A program made the translations under genes and the position numbers. The notes beneath the pieces were generated by a model. The model searched no databases, was not told where the DNA came from, and worked only from the letters and a program-made list of their open reading frames with translations. DNA of 64,000 bases from Pseudomonas parafulva (GTDB taxonomy: Bacteria; Pseudomonadota; Gammaproteobacteria; Pseudomonadales; Pseudomonadaceae): contig NZ_CP019952.1 in the NCBI RefSeq assembly GCF_002021815.1, forward strand, positions 2,263,001 to 2,327,000, given 5' to 3'. Shown here one piece after another: positions 50,162 to 60,314 of the stretch (the stretch's first letter is position 1; each line of letters opens with the position of its first letter).

Positions 50162-50446
50162 GGCAAAGTACTCACGGGTGATGTGCCGGGCATCATCCAG
50201 CCACAACGTCAGTCCGGTATTGAACAAAAGTGCCCACCCGGCGCCGGTGAACGCACCGGCTGCACACGGGCATAGGTTGCTAACGGTTTGTAATAGTTTT
50301 GCGCTTACCGGAAAACCTGCTGTGCTTGTAGGATCATCTTCCCTAATTGTTATTCAGGTCACTATGAGCACCTTCGCGGAGCCTCCCAGTCCCCGGCCTT
50401 GCTGGCCACATCGTTCAATCCCCTCAATCTCTACGAGTATTCGCTA
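50162..50446. other. Intergenic region before the TerC gene
   Basis: 285 bases between the divergent LysE gene and the TerC-CBS gene. I looked for a yybP-ykoY-type (Mn) riboswitch, as TerC homologues often have one, but saw no convincing match. A GTAATAGTTTTGCG stretch near 50292 may be part of a promoter. Confidence 0.4.
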
Positions 50447-52018
50447 ATGGAATGGCTGGCTGATCCGACGGCCTGGCTAGGCCTGCTCACGCTTATCGTC
50501 CTGGAATTGGTATTGGGTATCGACAACCTGGTATTCATCGCCATTCTGGCTGACAAGCTTCCCCCTCATCAGCGCGACCGCGCCCGCATCATTGGCCTGA
50601 GCCTGGCGCTGATCATGCGCCTGGGTCTGCTGGCGAGTATTTCCTGGATGGTCACGCTTACGGCGCCATTGTTCGAGGTGTTCGACAAGAGTTTCTCGGG
50701 GCGCGACCTGATCATGCTCTTTGGTGGTGTGTTCCTGCTGTTCAAAGCGACCATGGAATTGCATGAGCGGCTCGAGGGCCATGTCGCCCAGACCAGCGGC
50801 CCGGTACGTCACGCGGCCTTCTGGCCAATCGTTGCGCAGATCGTGGTGCTCGATGCGGTCTTCTCTCTGGATGCGGTGATCACCGCCGTGGGCATGGTCG
50901 AACACCTGTCCATCATGATGATCGCGGTGATTTTCTCCATCGGTATCATGATCGTGGCCAGCAAGCCGCTGACCCGGTTCGTCAATGCCCACCCGACGGT
51001 CATCATGTTGTGCCTGGGCTTTTTGATGATGATCGGTTTCAGCCTGACCGCAGAAGGCCTGGGCTTCCACATCCCCAAAGGCTATCTGTATGCAGCGATC
51101 GGCTTCTCGATTCTGATCGAGCTGTTCAATCAGCTGGCCAGGGCGCGGCGCAAGCGCAGCCTGCAGCAGCATCGGCCTTTGCGTGAGCGTACGGCGCATG
51201 CGGTATTGCGTCTGCTCGGCGGTCGTCGCGTCGAAGCTGACGAAATCGGGGAAGAGATCGCCGACATGGTAGAGGGCAATGGCGAACAGGTGCTGTTCGA
51301 TCGCCGCGAGCGGGTCATGATCAGCGGCGTGCTGAACTTGGCCGAGCGCCCGATCCGGACAGTCATGACCGTGCGCTCGGAAGTCGACGTGATCGATCTG
51401 GCTCAACCGCCCGACGCCATCACACACGCATTGATCAGTTCGCCTTACTCGCGGCTGCCGCTGATTCGTGATGGTCGGGTGGACGAGCCATTAGGCTTCG
51501 TGCACAAGAAAGAAATGCTCAAGGAACTGCTGTCGGGCAATCAGCCTGACCTGGAGGGCATGGCCCGCGCCCCGTTGAACCTGCTGGACAGCTTCAGCAT
51601 CCTTAACGCCCTGGAACAGATGCGCAACCAGTCCACCCATATTGCTTTCGTGGTCAACGAGTTCGGGGATTTCACAGGCGTGCTGACCATGACCGATATT
51701 CTCGAATCCATCGCCGGTGAGCTACCTGACGCCAGTGAAGTCGAAGGGCCTGGGATCATTCAGGACAGCGAGGGCTTTGTCGTCAGTGGCGCAGTGAACC
51801 TGACCCAGGTGCAGGCTCGAACGGGCTTCGCTGCTCGTGCGACCGAGGACTACCAGACCCTGGCGGGCCTGGTGATGAGCTTGCTCGATCGCCTTCCGGT
51901 GGTAGGCGATCGTATTGCCTGGAACGGCTGGACGCTAATCGTCGAGGCTGTGGAAGAGCGCCGGGTACGTCAGGTGCGGCTTAAACCGAACGCCGACGGT
52001 GACGCAGCATGTGCTTGA
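50447..52018 (+). CDS. TerC-CBS-CorC membrane protein (YegH/YoaE-like)
   Basis: A 523-residue protein. The N-terminal TerC domain has seven hydrophobic segments with the acidic motifs [13 protein letters not shown] and [16 protein letters not shown] that bind divalent metal. Two CBS domains follow ([18 protein letters not shown], then [25 protein letters not shown]) and a CorC/HlyC transporter-associated domain ([17 protein letters not shown] to [15 protein letters not shown]). Length and layout match E. coli YegH/YoaE. The role is probably metal export or homeostasis. The end overlaps the convergent rarD by 38 bases. Confidence 0.9.
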   Translation: MEWLADPTAWLGLLTLIVLELVLGIDNLVFIAILADKLPPHQRDRARIIGLSLALIMRLGLLASISWMVTLTAPLFEVFDKSFSGRDLIMLFGGVFLLFKATMELHERLEGHVAQTSGPVRHAAFWPIVAQIVVLDAVFSLDAVITAVGMVEHLSIMMIAVIFSIGIMIVASKPLTRFVNAHPTVIMLCLGFLMMIGFSLTAEGLGFHIPKGYLYAAIGFSILIELFNQLARARRKRSLQQHRPLRERTAHAVLRLLGGRRVEADEIGEEIADMVEGNGEQVLFDRRERVMISGVLNLAERPIRTVMTVRSEVDVIDLAQPPDAITHALISSPYSRLPLIRDGRVDEPLGFVHKKEMLKELLSGNQPDLEGMARAPLNLLDSFSILNALEQMRNQSTHIAFVVNEFGDFTGVLTMTDILESIAGELPDASEVEGPGIIQDSEGFVVSGAVNLTQVQARTGFAARATEDYQTLAGLVMSLLDRLPVVGDRIAWNGWTLIVEAVEERRVRQVRLKPNADGDAACA

Positions 52019-52868
52019 ACCCTTCGATGACCAGCACCACTACCGCAGCCCAGATGGGCAGGTAAGTGAGCCATTGGTCTGGACCGATGGTTTCGCCCAA
52101 CAGCAAGGCTACGCCGACCAGCAGGACCGGCTCGACGTAGCTGAGCAGTCCAAACAGGCTAAACGGCAATAGTCTGCTGGCCAGGACATAAGCGATCAAC
52201 GCGGACGCGCTGATCGCTCCCAGCACGGGGATCAGTACATAAAGGCCTGGATGGGCCTGCATGTCGGCGTTGGAGAGCGGCCCTTGCACCACGAAATAGA
52301 TGGCCCAAGGCAACAGCAGGCACATGTCGCACCACAGCCCGCCTAGATGATCCGTGCCGCAGCGGCGCCTCAGCACGAAATAGATCGGGTAGCCGATAAC
52401 CACCACCAGGGTTTCCCAGGCGAAACTGCCGTGCTGATACAGTTCATGGCCCACCCCAAGCGCTGCACAGCCCACTGCAATCTTCTGCAAGTGCGACAAT
52501 CGTTCGCCGTAGACCAATCGGCCCGTGAGCACCATGGCCAGGGGCAACATGAAGTAACCCATCGACACTTCCAGGCTGCGTCCATGCAGCGGCGCCCACA
52601 GAAACAGCCACAGTTGCACGCCCATCAGCCAGGACGTACCCACCATACCCAGCAGCAGCCGGGGTGTACGTCTCACCCTGCGCAGCAATTCGCCCACCCT
52701 TGCCCAGTCCTTGGACACCAGCATGAACAGCGTCAGGCAAGGCAGAGTGAGCAGCGTGCGCCAACCGAAGATTTCCTCGCCGTCCAGTGGCTTGAGCAGC
52801 GATGTATAAAAGTACATCACGGCGAACAGGCAGGACGCCATGACCGATGTAACAATCCCTTTTGACAC
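51981..52868 (-). CDS. rarD: RarD-type EamA/DMT permease
   Basis: A 295-residue membrane protein with ten hydrophobic segments in two EamA repeats. [25 protein letters not shown] and [18 protein letters not shown] are the RarD start. The RarD family (drug/metabolite transporters) includes chloramphenicol-sensitivity permeases, although the substrate is mostly unknown. Start MSKGIV at 52868. Confidence 0.85.
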   Translation of the reverse strand: MSKGIVTSVMASCLFAVMYFYTSLLKPLDGEEIFGWRTLLTLPCLTLFMLVSKDWARVGELLRRVRRTPRLLLGMVGTSWLMGVQLWLFLWAPLHGRSLEVSMGYFMLPLAMVLTGRLVYGERLSHLQKIAVGCAALGVGHELYQHGSFAWETLVVVIGYPIYFVLRRRCGTDHLGGLWCDMCLLLPWAIYFVVQGPLSNADMQAHPGLYVLIPVLGAISASALIAYVLASRLLPFSLFGLLSYVEPVLLVGVALLLGETIGPDQWLTYLPIWAAVVVLVIEGFKHMLRHRRRSV

Positions 52869-52901
52869 AAGTGCCTCGTATACAGGAGATGAGCGTTGAG
52901 A

Positions 52902-54488
52902 TCAGCCGCGCATGATCTCAGGGGGCGTGCTTTGCGGCAACCGCGAAGCGGCAGGCTGCGCCGCCAGCGTCTGCAGAAACTCGGCGGCAGGCATGGGCTT
53001 GGCGTAAAGATAACCCTGCTGGAAGTGAACCCCGTGTTGCTCGAGGTAATCGCGCTGAACTAGCGTTTCGACGCCTTCGGCCACGATGCCGAGCCCCAAC
53101 TTGACCGATAGTTCGATGATGGTTTCGAGAACGGCAACGGACAACGCGTCCCCGCCGATCAGCGCAACGAAGCTCTGATCTATCTTCAGGTAATCCACCT
53201 TGAATTGCCTGAGGTAATTGAGGCTCGACTGGCCCGTGCCGAAATCATCGAGGGCGATCATTACGCCGATCTCATGCAACTGCTCAAACAACTCAAGCGT
53301 CGTGGGCGAGGGTTCGAGCAACTTGCGTTCGGTCAACTCCAGCGTGAGGATGACCCGACCCGGTGGGAAGTGGGCCAGGAATGCGCGGCAATCATCCAAA
53401 AGCTCAAGGCTGCGGCAGTGGTCGGCCGTGATGTTGATGCCGATGTGGAATCCGTCATCCATCAGGGCGGCGTAGGGCGCCAGGCTGCTCGCCGTGTGCT
53501 TGATCAGCGAACGGGTCATCGCCACGATCTGGCCGCTGTGCTCGGCATAGGGAATGAACAGGTCGGGCCTTACCAGCCCTTCGCTCGGGTGATTCCAGCG
53601 CATGAGCACTTCGGCACCGGCCCAGCGGTAGTCCCCTCGACGAACCACCGGTTGGAAATAGGGCAGGAACTCGTCGGCTTCCAGCGCCCTGCGCAGTTCG
53701 GCACGCGGCGAGGTAGCCCGCCTGACCTGCCAGTGGCAGGCAACGCCGGCAAGAACGCCCAGCACTGCCAGCAAGCCTAGAAGCGCCAGATAGTGACTGC
53801 GCCAAAGCCGGCTCGACTGCGGCGCCATGTAGCCGCCTTCAACGCTAAACGGATAGTGTGCAGACGCGATGAATACAGGGGCGCTTATCGCAACCGGGGC
53901 TGGACCCTGGTGCACAATGCCGTCTCGGCCCATCCAGGCGCTTCCCACGCGCAGGTACAGCGCATGGCCTGCACCGAGCAGTCGCAGCGCCATCAGCAGA
54001 TGATCGCCATCGACCGTGGTGATCGCCGCACGGTCTTTGTCACTGGCGCGATAGATCAGCAGCGGGTGCCCAGGTGTAACGGAATTACCGTCCATCAACC
54101 ACAGGTGCCCATCGACATAGTCGCTGGCTGTCACTGGTTCATCGAACGCGCCGAACAATGAACTGCAGTACAGCCGATCTTGCTTGACCAGGTTGGTCGA
54201 GCGAATGAAGGCGTTACGGGTGACTTCGCCACGTAACAGCAGCTGCGCCTCGGCGCAAGGGGTACCCGCCAAGGGCAGCAACGCGATCGCAGTACGTGAG
54301 GCCCCATCGAGGATGCGCTCGACGTGCTCGATGACCTGCTGGGCAGACGCTCGGCTGCCAGCTTGCAGATCACGCTCGATCTGCCAGTTCATCACGGCGA
54401 TGCCGCATGCGATAGGGAATGCGCCGACCATCCAAGGCAGCAGGGTTCGCCAGCCGAAGCCTGAGCGCGATTTTCTAGAAAGGGGCAT
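52902..54488 (-). CDS. CSS-motif EAL-domain c-di-GMP phosphodiesterase
   Basis: A 528-residue protein. TM1 (LLPWMVGAFPIACGIAVMNW), a periplasmic CSS domain with the redox Cys pair (CAEAQLLL and YCSSLFG), TM2 (YLALLGLLAVLGVLAGVAC), then a complete EAL domain: EVLMRW, NITADHC, LELTERKLL, DDFGTGQSSL, KIDQSFV, AEGVET. It degrades c-di-GMP; in CSS enzymes a periplasmic disulfide (DsbA-dependent) damps activity. A shorter paralogue lacking EAL lies across hppd at 55876. Confidence 0.92.
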   Translation of the reverse strand: MPLSRKSRSGFGWRTLLPWMVGAFPIACGIAVMNWQIERDLQAGSRASAQQVIEHVERILDGASRTAIALLPLAGTPCAEAQLLLRGEVTRNAFIRSTNLVKQDRLYCSSLFGAFDEPVTASDYVDGHLWLMDGNSVTPGHPLLIYRASDKDRAAITTVDGDHLLMALRLLGAGHALYLRVGSAWMGRDGIVHQGPAPVAISAPVFIASAHYPFSVEGGYMAPQSSRLWRSHYLALLGLLAVLGVLAGVACHWQVRRATSPRAELRRALEADEFLPYFQPVVRRGDYRWAGAEVLMRWNHPSEGLVRPDLFIPYAEHSGQIVAMTRSLIKHTASSLAPYAALMDDGFHIGINITADHCRSLELLDDCRAFLAHFPPGRVILTLELTERKLLEPSPTTLELFEQLHEIGVMIALDDFGTGQSSLNYLRQFKVDYLKIDQSFVALIGGDALSVAVLETIIELSVKLGLGIVAEGVETLVQRDYLEQHGVHFQQGYLYAKPMPAAEFLQTLAAQPAASRLPQSTPPEIMRG

Positions 54489-54783
54489 AGTGGCAACTAA
54501 TCTAGGGAGACGCTACAAAGCATAGCCCCGTGCCCAGGGGCGAGGAACAAATACGGGACAAAGCAAATTACGCTGTGTAGAATCGATTTACGAAAAAAAC
54601 AATAAGGCTCCTTTGTTTCGGAGGAGTCACACCTGCTGAGTACGGGTCCTATGACATACCCTGGCTTCAGATTGATCATCGGCGACTTCCTCGCGCGCAG
54701 TGTGCGGGGCATTCCGTGCTCCCCGCCAGCGCTGTTCGACATCCCAGGCAAACATTGAATCCGCTGCAGATGAGGACACGCAC
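54489..54783. other. Divergent intergenic region, EAL gene / hppd
   Basis: 295 bases. On the minus strand CTCCT (near 54627) pairs with AGGAG (near 54612) over a nine-base loop, and TTTTTTT follows at 54592-54598, ahead of the EAL gene; this is a weak candidate for leader termination. Around 54700-54770 the codons upstream of hppd look non-coding. GAGGACACGCAC gives the hppd ribosome site. Confidence 0.4.
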
Positions 54784-55860
54784 ATGGCTGATATTTTCGA
54801 CAATCCTATGGGTTTGATGGGCTTCGAGTTCATCGAACTGGCTTCGCCTACCCCCGGTGTTCTGGAGCCTGTATTCCAGATGTTGGGCTTTACCAAGGTG
54901 GCCACCCACCGCTCCAAGGATGTGCACCTGTATCGACAGGGCGACATCAACTTGATCCTGAACAATGAACCCAGAAGCGTAGCGTCGTATTTCGCCGCCG
55001 AGCATGGCCCGTCTATCTGCGGCATGGCCTTTCGTGTGCGCAACGCTCACGACGCTTACGCCCGCGCGCTCGAGCTGGGCGCTCAGCCGGTCGAAATCGA
55101 AACAGGTCCCATGGAATTACGTCTTCCGGCGATTAAGGGCATTGGCGGTGCCCCGCTTTATCTGATCGACCGTTTCGAGGAAGGCAGCTCGATCTATGAC
55201 ATTGACTTCAATTTCATTGACGGCGTGGATCGCCACCCGACCGGTGCGGGCCTGAAGGTCATCGACCACCTGACCCATAACGTGTATCGCGGGCGCATGG
55301 CCTATTGGGCCGGCTTCTACGAGAAGTTGTTCAACTTCCGCGAAATACGCTACTTCGACATCAAGGGCGAATACACGGGTTTGACCTCAAAGGCCATGAC
55401 TGCGCCCGACGGCATGATCCGGATTCCGCTCAACGAAGAATCGTCTAAGGGGGCGGGGCAGATCGAAGAGTTTCTGATGCAGTTCAACGGTGAAGGCATC
55501 CAGCATGTCGCGTTTTCGACCGATGACCTGGTCAAGACCTGGGATGCTCTCAAAGGGCTGGGTATGCGGTTCATGACCCCGCCACCGCAGACCTACTACG
55601 AAATGCTTCCCGAGCGCCTCCCTGACCATGGTGAGCCGGTGGATCAGCTTCAGGCACGTGGCATTTTGCTGGACGGAGCAGCACAAGCCGGAGACAAACG
55701 ACTGTTATTGCAGATTTTCTCTGAAACGCTGCTGGGGCCGGTGTTCTTTGAGTTCATCCAGCGCAAGGGTGACGATGGTTTCGGCGAAGGCAACTTCAAG
55801 GCGCTGTTCGAGTCCATCGAGCGGGACCAGGTACGCCGTGGCGTGCTGAGCGTCGAGTAA
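54784..55860 (+). CDS. hppd: 4-hydroxyphenylpyruvate dioxygenase
   Basis: A 358-residue iron enzyme converting 4-hydroxyphenylpyruvate to homogentisate in tyrosine catabolism. The Fe ligands are His162 (VIDHLTHNV), His240 (GIQHVAFST) and Glu322 (FFEFIQRKG). The sequence is very like the Pseudomonas fluorescens enzyme of the same length. ATG 54784 is used; the longer frame to 54700 is not. Flanked on both sides by genes for CSS-domain proteins, and not accompanied by hmgA or other homogentisate genes in this window. Confidence 0.96.
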   Translation: MADIFDNPMGLMGFEFIELASPTPGVLEPVFQMLGFTKVATHRSKDVHLYRQGDINLILNNEPRSVASYFAAEHGPSICGMAFRVRNAHDAYARALELGAQPVEIETGPMELRLPAIKGIGGAPLYLIDRFEEGSSIYDIDFNFIDGVDRHPTGAGLKVIDHLTHNVYRGRMAYWAGFYEKLFNFREIRYFDIKGEYTGLTSKAMTAPDGMIRIPLNEESSKGAGQIEEFLMQFNGEGIQHVAFSTDDLVKTWDALKGLGMRFMTPPPQTYYEMLPERLPDHGEPVDQLQARGILLDGAAQAGDKRLLLQIFSETLLGPVFFEFIQRKGDDGFGEGNFKALFESIERDQVRRGVLSVE

Positions 55861-55867
55861 TGGCCGG

Positions 55868-55904
55868 CAGTGCCGTCATCGTCCTGGGCGATCGACGGCA
55901 CTGT
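55868..55904. terminator. Bidirectional hairpin after hppd
   Basis: CAGTGCCGTC (55868-55877) and GACGGCACTG (55895-55904) pair perfectly over 10 bp. It lies eight bases after the hppd stop and overlaps the last codons and stop of the CSS protein on the other strand. No long T run on the plus strand. Confidence 0.7.
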
Positions 55905-56688
55905 CTCGCTGCCTGACGCGCATCTTGCCCAACACCACGTAAATTACCGACCCCGTCAAGAGCCCCACCAGCATCAATGAAGGGAGCACGTTGAACACGG
56001 CCGTGCGGATTTCCTGGGCGATGTAACCCTCGGGATAGCCACCCACCACCCGGTAAGGGTAATGAGTGGATGCCAGTTCATGGGTAAATTCGGCGACAGA
56101 AGGCCTTTCACCGTGCAGGCTATCGCCATCCTTCCATACGGCGTGCTTGTCAAACTCGAGCACGAGTGTGAGTCCGTCTTTGAAAGCGTCAAGTTCAGAG
56201 CGTAATTGTATCGGAAAGCTTGTTGCAATCACGCCTGTTCTCTCACCTTGCAAGTGCATGTTCATCAACAGATAGCCCTGCGCATCCAGCATTTGGTGAT
56301 CGAATGTCAAGAACTCTCCCGTCGAGGCGATTTCAGTCAGCACTTCAAGCGAGTCCGATGCGGAGTTGCAATAGGCCTTGCCGTCCTCGATAACTGCGAG
56401 CGACCTGAGCATTGAACGGCTGGTCACTTGGTCGACCAGGGCGCGTTTGATCCTACTGCAAGGCTGACCTGCTAGTGGCAGCGTACTCATGGCGACTTCA
56501 TGCACACGGTCCAGGGCTTGATCGACGCTGAAAACCGCCTCGCGCACCGACACTTCAGCGTTCTCTTCTAGCTTGGCCTCCTGCTGATAGTTAATGACCA
56601 GCAGTCCCGAAAAGACAGGTACCAGACCTACTGCCATCAGCAGTACCAACTCAAGCAGGCTACGTCCCGCATGCACGAACTTGTCCAT
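55876..56688 (-). CDS. CSS-domain membrane protein without EAL
   Basis: A 270-residue protein: TM1 (LLELVLLMAVGLVPVFSGLLVI), CSS periplasmic domain with Cys in LAGQPCSRIKRAL and KAYCNSASDS, TM2 (VLPSLMLVGLLTGSVIYVVLG), then a short basic tail (KMRVRQRDSAVDRPGR). It is a paralogue of the N-terminal half of the phosphodiesterase at 52902-54488. The frame ends in the hppd terminator hairpin, so the EAL half is missing. Either a truncated gene or a separate sensor; c-di-GMP hydrolysis is not possible. Confidence 0.8.
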   Translation of the reverse strand: MDKFVHAGRSLLELVLLMAVGLVPVFSGLLVINYQQEAKLEENAEVSVREAVFSVDQALDRVHEVAMSTLPLAGQPCSRIKRALVDQVTSRSMLRSLAVIEDGKAYCNSASDSLEVLTEIASTGEFLTFDHQMLDAQGYLLMNMHLQGERTGVIATSFPIQLRSELDAFKDGLTLVLEFDKHAVWKDGDSLHGERPSVAEFTHELASTHYPYRVVGGYPEGYIAQEIRTAVFNVLPSLMLVGLLTGSVIYVVLGKMRVRQRDSAVDRPGR

Positions 56689-56988
56689 TGATAACCGTTC
56701 CTCAAGCCTCGCGCTGCCCAGGATGGGCGGCTGGTTTGATCCTAGGTCGTTGTCAAAAGCGGCACTGTAGGGGGAGAGCCGTGAAAGTGTGGGATTTGGT
56801 TAGGCTTGGTGTAGCTGTCATCCGTTTATCTAAACGGTATCGCAGCCGATCGACGCGCTCGCATCGGCGCATCCGGGGCAGGGAGGTCATTGTGTGGCGT
56901 TGGCCTATGCTAACGTGACACGTCGCACGAGCCCTGTGCGTAGGCCCACATCCAGACCACAGCCTTTGCTTTATGACGGAGAATCACA
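56689..56988. other. Divergent intergenic region before the sensor kinase
   Basis: 300 bases between the CSS gene and the kinase, with no recognised promoter or operator. A short ATG frame at 56973 (MTENHIGRQK) precedes the kinase out of frame by one A in a six-A run; see findings. Confidence 0.45.
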
Positions 56989-59052
56989 TTGGTCGGCAAA
57001 AAAGGAACTAGAGCCCCAACCGCATCGGTCGCAAGGGAGCTGTCCAAACGCGCACTCTCGGGCGATTTGAAGGAACAGGTGATGCGCTTCGATTGGTCGC
57101 AAACGGCGCTAGGGGCCTTGCCACACTGGCCTGCCTGCCTGCGCATCGCCGTCGATACAATGTGTCACTCACCTTTTCCGTGTGCAGTGGTGTGGGGCAA
57201 TCAGCTGACAGTCATCCCCAACGACGCCTATGTGGCGCTCAAGGGGGCGGCAGGCACATTGGGCGCGCGTTTCGATACGCTGTGGCACGACCAATGGGAG
57301 AGTCTGGGCCCGTATGTGTTCGACGCGCTAGCGGGCCGTTCCAGTTTTATCGAAGAAGCGCCAGTACGCGTCGGTTATTGCGATCACGCTGAAGGACCTT
57401 GGTGCGCCTTGGGTTATACCCCACTGAACGATGAGCTGGGGGAGGTTGCAGGGTTTGTCCATACAGTTATCGAAACCAGTGCGAACAAAGGAGGGCGTGA
57501 GCATTGGCGAAGCCTGGCCAAGTCTTTGGAGAGGCAGATTGCCTCTCATGTCAGTGAGCTGGAAAGGCTCTGGCAGCTCTCAAGCGACGCCATGATGACG
57601 GTCACCCCCGACCTCAAGCTGCACAATGTCAATCCCACCTGGCTAAGCCTTCTAGGATGGGAGCTGGAGCAGGTGCAGCACTTGCCCATTCTGTCCCTGG
57701 TCCATCCTGCAGACCTTGCGCAGGTCCAGCTAGCGATTGAATCGCTGCTGCATCGCAACGATACCCACCCGATCGAGACACGCTTGCGGCACCGTGAGGG
57801 TCACTACCACTGGTTCAGCTGGAGTGCGCGAGTGGGTGCGAGATTGGTGACCATCGTTGGGCGAGACATCACCGGCGCACGCGAAGACGCCATGCGTCAG
57901 TCCCGCATGTTGATGCGTAACACCGAGCGCATGGAGGCGGTGGGGCAGTTGGCCGGCGGCATGGGCAACGAGATGAACAACCTGCTAGCAGGCATTGGGG
58001 GTGGGCTGGAGTTACTGCAACTGCGGCTCCAGGAAGGGCGCCTGGAACGTGTAGAGGAGTACGTGAAGCTTTCTCGTGATTCGGTGCTACGCGCCATGGA
58101 GCTGACTCAACGCCTACTCGCTTTCTCTCGTGATCGGCCGTCGGCCCCGAGACCGCTTCATCTCAATCGCCAACTACGCCTAAGCGAGCCACTGCTGCTG
58201 AGCGCTCTGGGCCCCGAGATGCACATTGACTGGCAACTGGACGTCGCATCCTGGGTCGTGTCCTTGGACGTTGCGGCATTGGAAAACGCACTGCTGTGCC
58301 TGTGCGCCAATGCGCGCGAGGCATGCCTTGGCAAGGGCACCGTGACAGTTCGGAGCGTCAACGAACGGCTGAGCGTGCCTTTTCCGGATGAAACAGGACT
58401 GCCTGCGGGCGACTATGTGGCCGTGCATGTCGCCGATGAAGGTCATGGCATGCCGGCCAGCGACGTGGCCAGGGCTTTCGAACCCTTCTTCACCAGCAAG
58501 CCTCCAGGTCGGGGTGCTGGGCTGGGGCTGTCGATGGTCTATGGTTTCGTACGTCAATCGGGTGGCTATGCGTGGATCGAGTCTGCAGTGGGCGAGGGGA
58601 CCAAGGTGAGCATGCTGTTCCCCCGCTGCTTTGAGGCCGTTCACGAAGCGCCCGTCGGCCGCAAAAGCCCGGGTCGGGTGGGGAGCGGCGAGCGTGTATT
58701 GCTGGTAGACGATGAATTGAACCTGCGTACGGTGATGCGCGAATATTTGCTTGAATCTGGCTTCGATGTCACCGATGCCGCAGATGCCAATAGCGCTCTG
58801 CAGCGCTTTCGCCAGGATGAGCCGTTCGATCTGGTGGTTACCGACATCGGGTTACCCGGCAGCTTCAGTGGCAGGCAAGTGGCCAGGGCCATGCGCATGC
58901 TCAAGCCCGAACAAAAAATTCTGTTCATCACAGGCTATGCCCTGCAAGAGATCGAGTCAGACTCCATTCAACAGCCCGGAACGGCACTTCTGCGCAAGCC
59001 GTTCCAGCTGGCGCAGCTGGTGGAGCAGGTACTGGAGATGATCGACAACTGA
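56989..59052 (+). CDS. Hybrid PAS sensor kinase with Asn in place of the phospho-His
   Basis: 687 residues from TTG 56989 (GGAG upstream). Two PAS-like regions (RFDWSQTALGALPHWPACL, and LWQLSSDAMMTVTPDLKLHN), a dimerisation/H-box region, HATPase (ALENALLCLCANAREA, VADEGHGMP, GAGLGLSMVYGFV) and a C-terminal receiver (LLVDDELNLR, VVTDIGLPG with Asp, LLRKPF). The H-box reads AGGMGNEMNNLLAGI where the family has AGG(I/V)AHDFNNLL: His is Asn327 (AAC at 57967-57969). The ATP site looks intact, so it may be a pseudokinase or scaffold. No membrane segment. Confidence 0.85.
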   Translation: MVGKKGTRAPTASVARELSKRALSGDLKEQVMRFDWSQTALGALPHWPACLRIAVDTMCHSPFPCAVVWGNQLTVIPNDAYVALKGAAGTLGARFDTLWHDQWESLGPYVFDALAGRSSFIEEAPVRVGYCDHAEGPWCALGYTPLNDELGEVAGFVHTVIETSANKGGREHWRSLAKSLERQIASHVSELERLWQLSSDAMMTVTPDLKLHNVNPTWLSLLGWELEQVQHLPILSLVHPADLAQVQLAIESLLHRNDTHPIETRLRHREGHYHWFSWSARVGARLVTIVGRDITGAREDAMRQSRMLMRNTERMEAVGQLAGGMGNEMNNLLAGIGGGLELLQLRLQEGRLERVEEYVKLSRDSVLRAMELTQRLLAFSRDRPSAPRPLHLNRQLRLSEPLLLSALGPEMHIDWQLDVASWVVSLDVAALENALLCLCANAREACLGKGTVTVRSVNERLSVPFPDETGLPAGDYVAVHVADEGHGMPASDVARAFEPFFTSKPPGRGAGLGLSMVYGFVRQSGGYAWIESAVGEGTKVSMLFPRCFEAVHEAPVGRKSPGRVGSGERVLLVDDELNLRTVMREYLLESGFDVTDAADANSALQRFRQDEPFDLVVTDIGLPGSFSGRQVARAMRMLKPEQKILFITGYALQEIESDSIQQPGTALLRKPFQLAQLVEQVLEMIDN

Positions 59053-59070
59053 TACGGGGCTGCCGTATGC

Positions 59071-60126
59071 CTAAAGGTCTTTCTGCAGATAAGGATCATC
59101 CGGGTTCTGGCGCTCGAGTTCGGCGAGCAGCACCTGCACATTCTGCAACTGCCCGGACTCTTTCCAGTACTCGATCAGCAGGACTCTGGCTTGCCGATTG
59201 GCGGGCGTCCTGCTCAGAATGGCTTCCAACTGCCTTTGGGCCGCATCCAGTTGCTCAAGATCATGCAGGGTCTTGGCAAGGCTCAGACGATACTCGGCAT
59301 TGTCCGGCTCTAGTTCCACCGCCCGTGACAGCGCCAGCAGTGCGTACTCCTGCTGGTCGTGACGAATCAGCCAACGGCCGAGCTCATGCTGCAAGAAAGC
59401 CGAATCGGGGTTTGCTGCCAGCGCATCGGCCAGCACCTGACGTGAAGCATCCTGCGCCCCTTGGCGCTCAAGCAAGGTCACCTTCAACGCCACGGCATCG
59501 AGGTTACTGTCATCGCCTGCCAATGCCCGCTCGATGGCAGCGCCCGCCTTGGCATACTCGTCCTCGTGCAGGTACAGGCGGGCAAGCTGGACCTGAGCAT
59601 CTACGTCCTGGGGCTGGGCGAGCAGAACCTCTTCCTGCGCTTGAATGGCGTTGTGCATGGCGCGGATGTAAAGGCCCATGCTGTCCGGGGCCACGCCCAG
59701 CAGCGCCGTTACGGCGGCAAAACGAACGCTCTGATCGCTGTCTTCGAGCAGGGGGCCAAGTATCACACTCCGCTGAGGCCCAGGCAGCAGACGGCTGATC
59801 GCCGCCACGGCGGCGCGGCGTACGATCGCATCGGCATGATTCAGATCTGCCTGGGCAAGCTTGAAGGCTTGCGCAGACGGATAGTTGGGCAGCTCGGCAT
59901 ACAGGGCCGCTCGGCGGATGGCCGGTAGGTCACGGCGCTGCAGCTGTTGGTACAAGACCCGTGCAGCGCCGGGCTGACCGTCATGTGCCTGGCGCAGTGC
60001 CTTCACGTAACTGTGCGGGGGCAGGGCTGGCTGTTCAGGCTCCACGTCGCGCCACAGATAGCCGAACAGCGCTGACAGCATCATCAACGCCAGCAGTGCA
60101 ATCAGGTAGCGGGTACGTCTTGGCAT
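59071..60126 (-). CDS. Membrane-anchored HEAT/TPR repeat protein
   Basis: A 351-residue protein with one N-terminal anchor (YLIALLALMMLSALFGYLW). HEAT-like repeats come first (HADAIVRRAAVAAISRLL, then SDQSVRFAAVTALLGV), then TPR units (VDAQVQLARLYLHEDEYAKA, AFLQHELGRWLIRHDQQEYA, AEYRLSLAKTLHDLEQLDAA, RQARVLLIEYWKESGQLQN). These are protein-protein interaction modules facing the periplasm. Located between the kinase (convergent, 18 bases) and oprN (same strand). Partner unknown. Confidence 0.78.
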   Translation of the reverse strand: MPRRTRYLIALLALMMLSALFGYLWRDVEPEQPALPPHSYVKALRQAHDGQPGAARVLYQQLQRRDLPAIRRAALYAELPNYPSAQAFKLAQADLNHADAIVRRAAVAAISRLLPGPQRSVILGPLLEDSDQSVRFAAVTALLGVAPDSMGLYIRAMHNAIQAQEEVLLAQPQDVDAQVQLARLYLHEDEYAKAGAAIERALAGDDSNLDAVALKVTLLERQGAQDASRQVLADALAANPDSAFLQHELGRWLIRHDQQEYALLALSRAVELEPDNAEYRLSLAKTLHDLEQLDAAQRQLEAILSRTPANRQARVLLIEYWKESGQLQNVQVLLAELERQNPDDPYLQKDL

Positions 60127-60235
60127 CGGACGGTCCGTGTGTCAGGAGTAGCAAAGCTTGGGCCAGCCTACGGGCAAATGCAACCGGGGCTGGGCACGCG
60201 TGTGGCGGGCTGGGCGTGAAACCCCAAGCCTGAGC

Positions 60236-60268
60236 AAAAAAAGCCCCGCAGAACTGAATCGGCGGGGC
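60236..60268 (-). terminator. Intrinsic terminator of the mexF-oprN operon
   Basis: On the minus strand GCCCCGC (from 60268) pairs with GCGGGGC (to 60243) around a 12-base loop, followed by seven T. It lies 47 bases after the oprN stop. Confidence 0.9.
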
Positions 60269-60314
60269 AAACGGTCGGTCATGGACCCACCAAAGGAGCC
60301 TGTGGTGCTGCTGC

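Noticed and set aside
50228..50446. Manganese (yybP-ykoY) riboswitch ahead of the TerC gene
   Set aside because: I looked because TerC genes often carry one, but the conserved loops could not be found.
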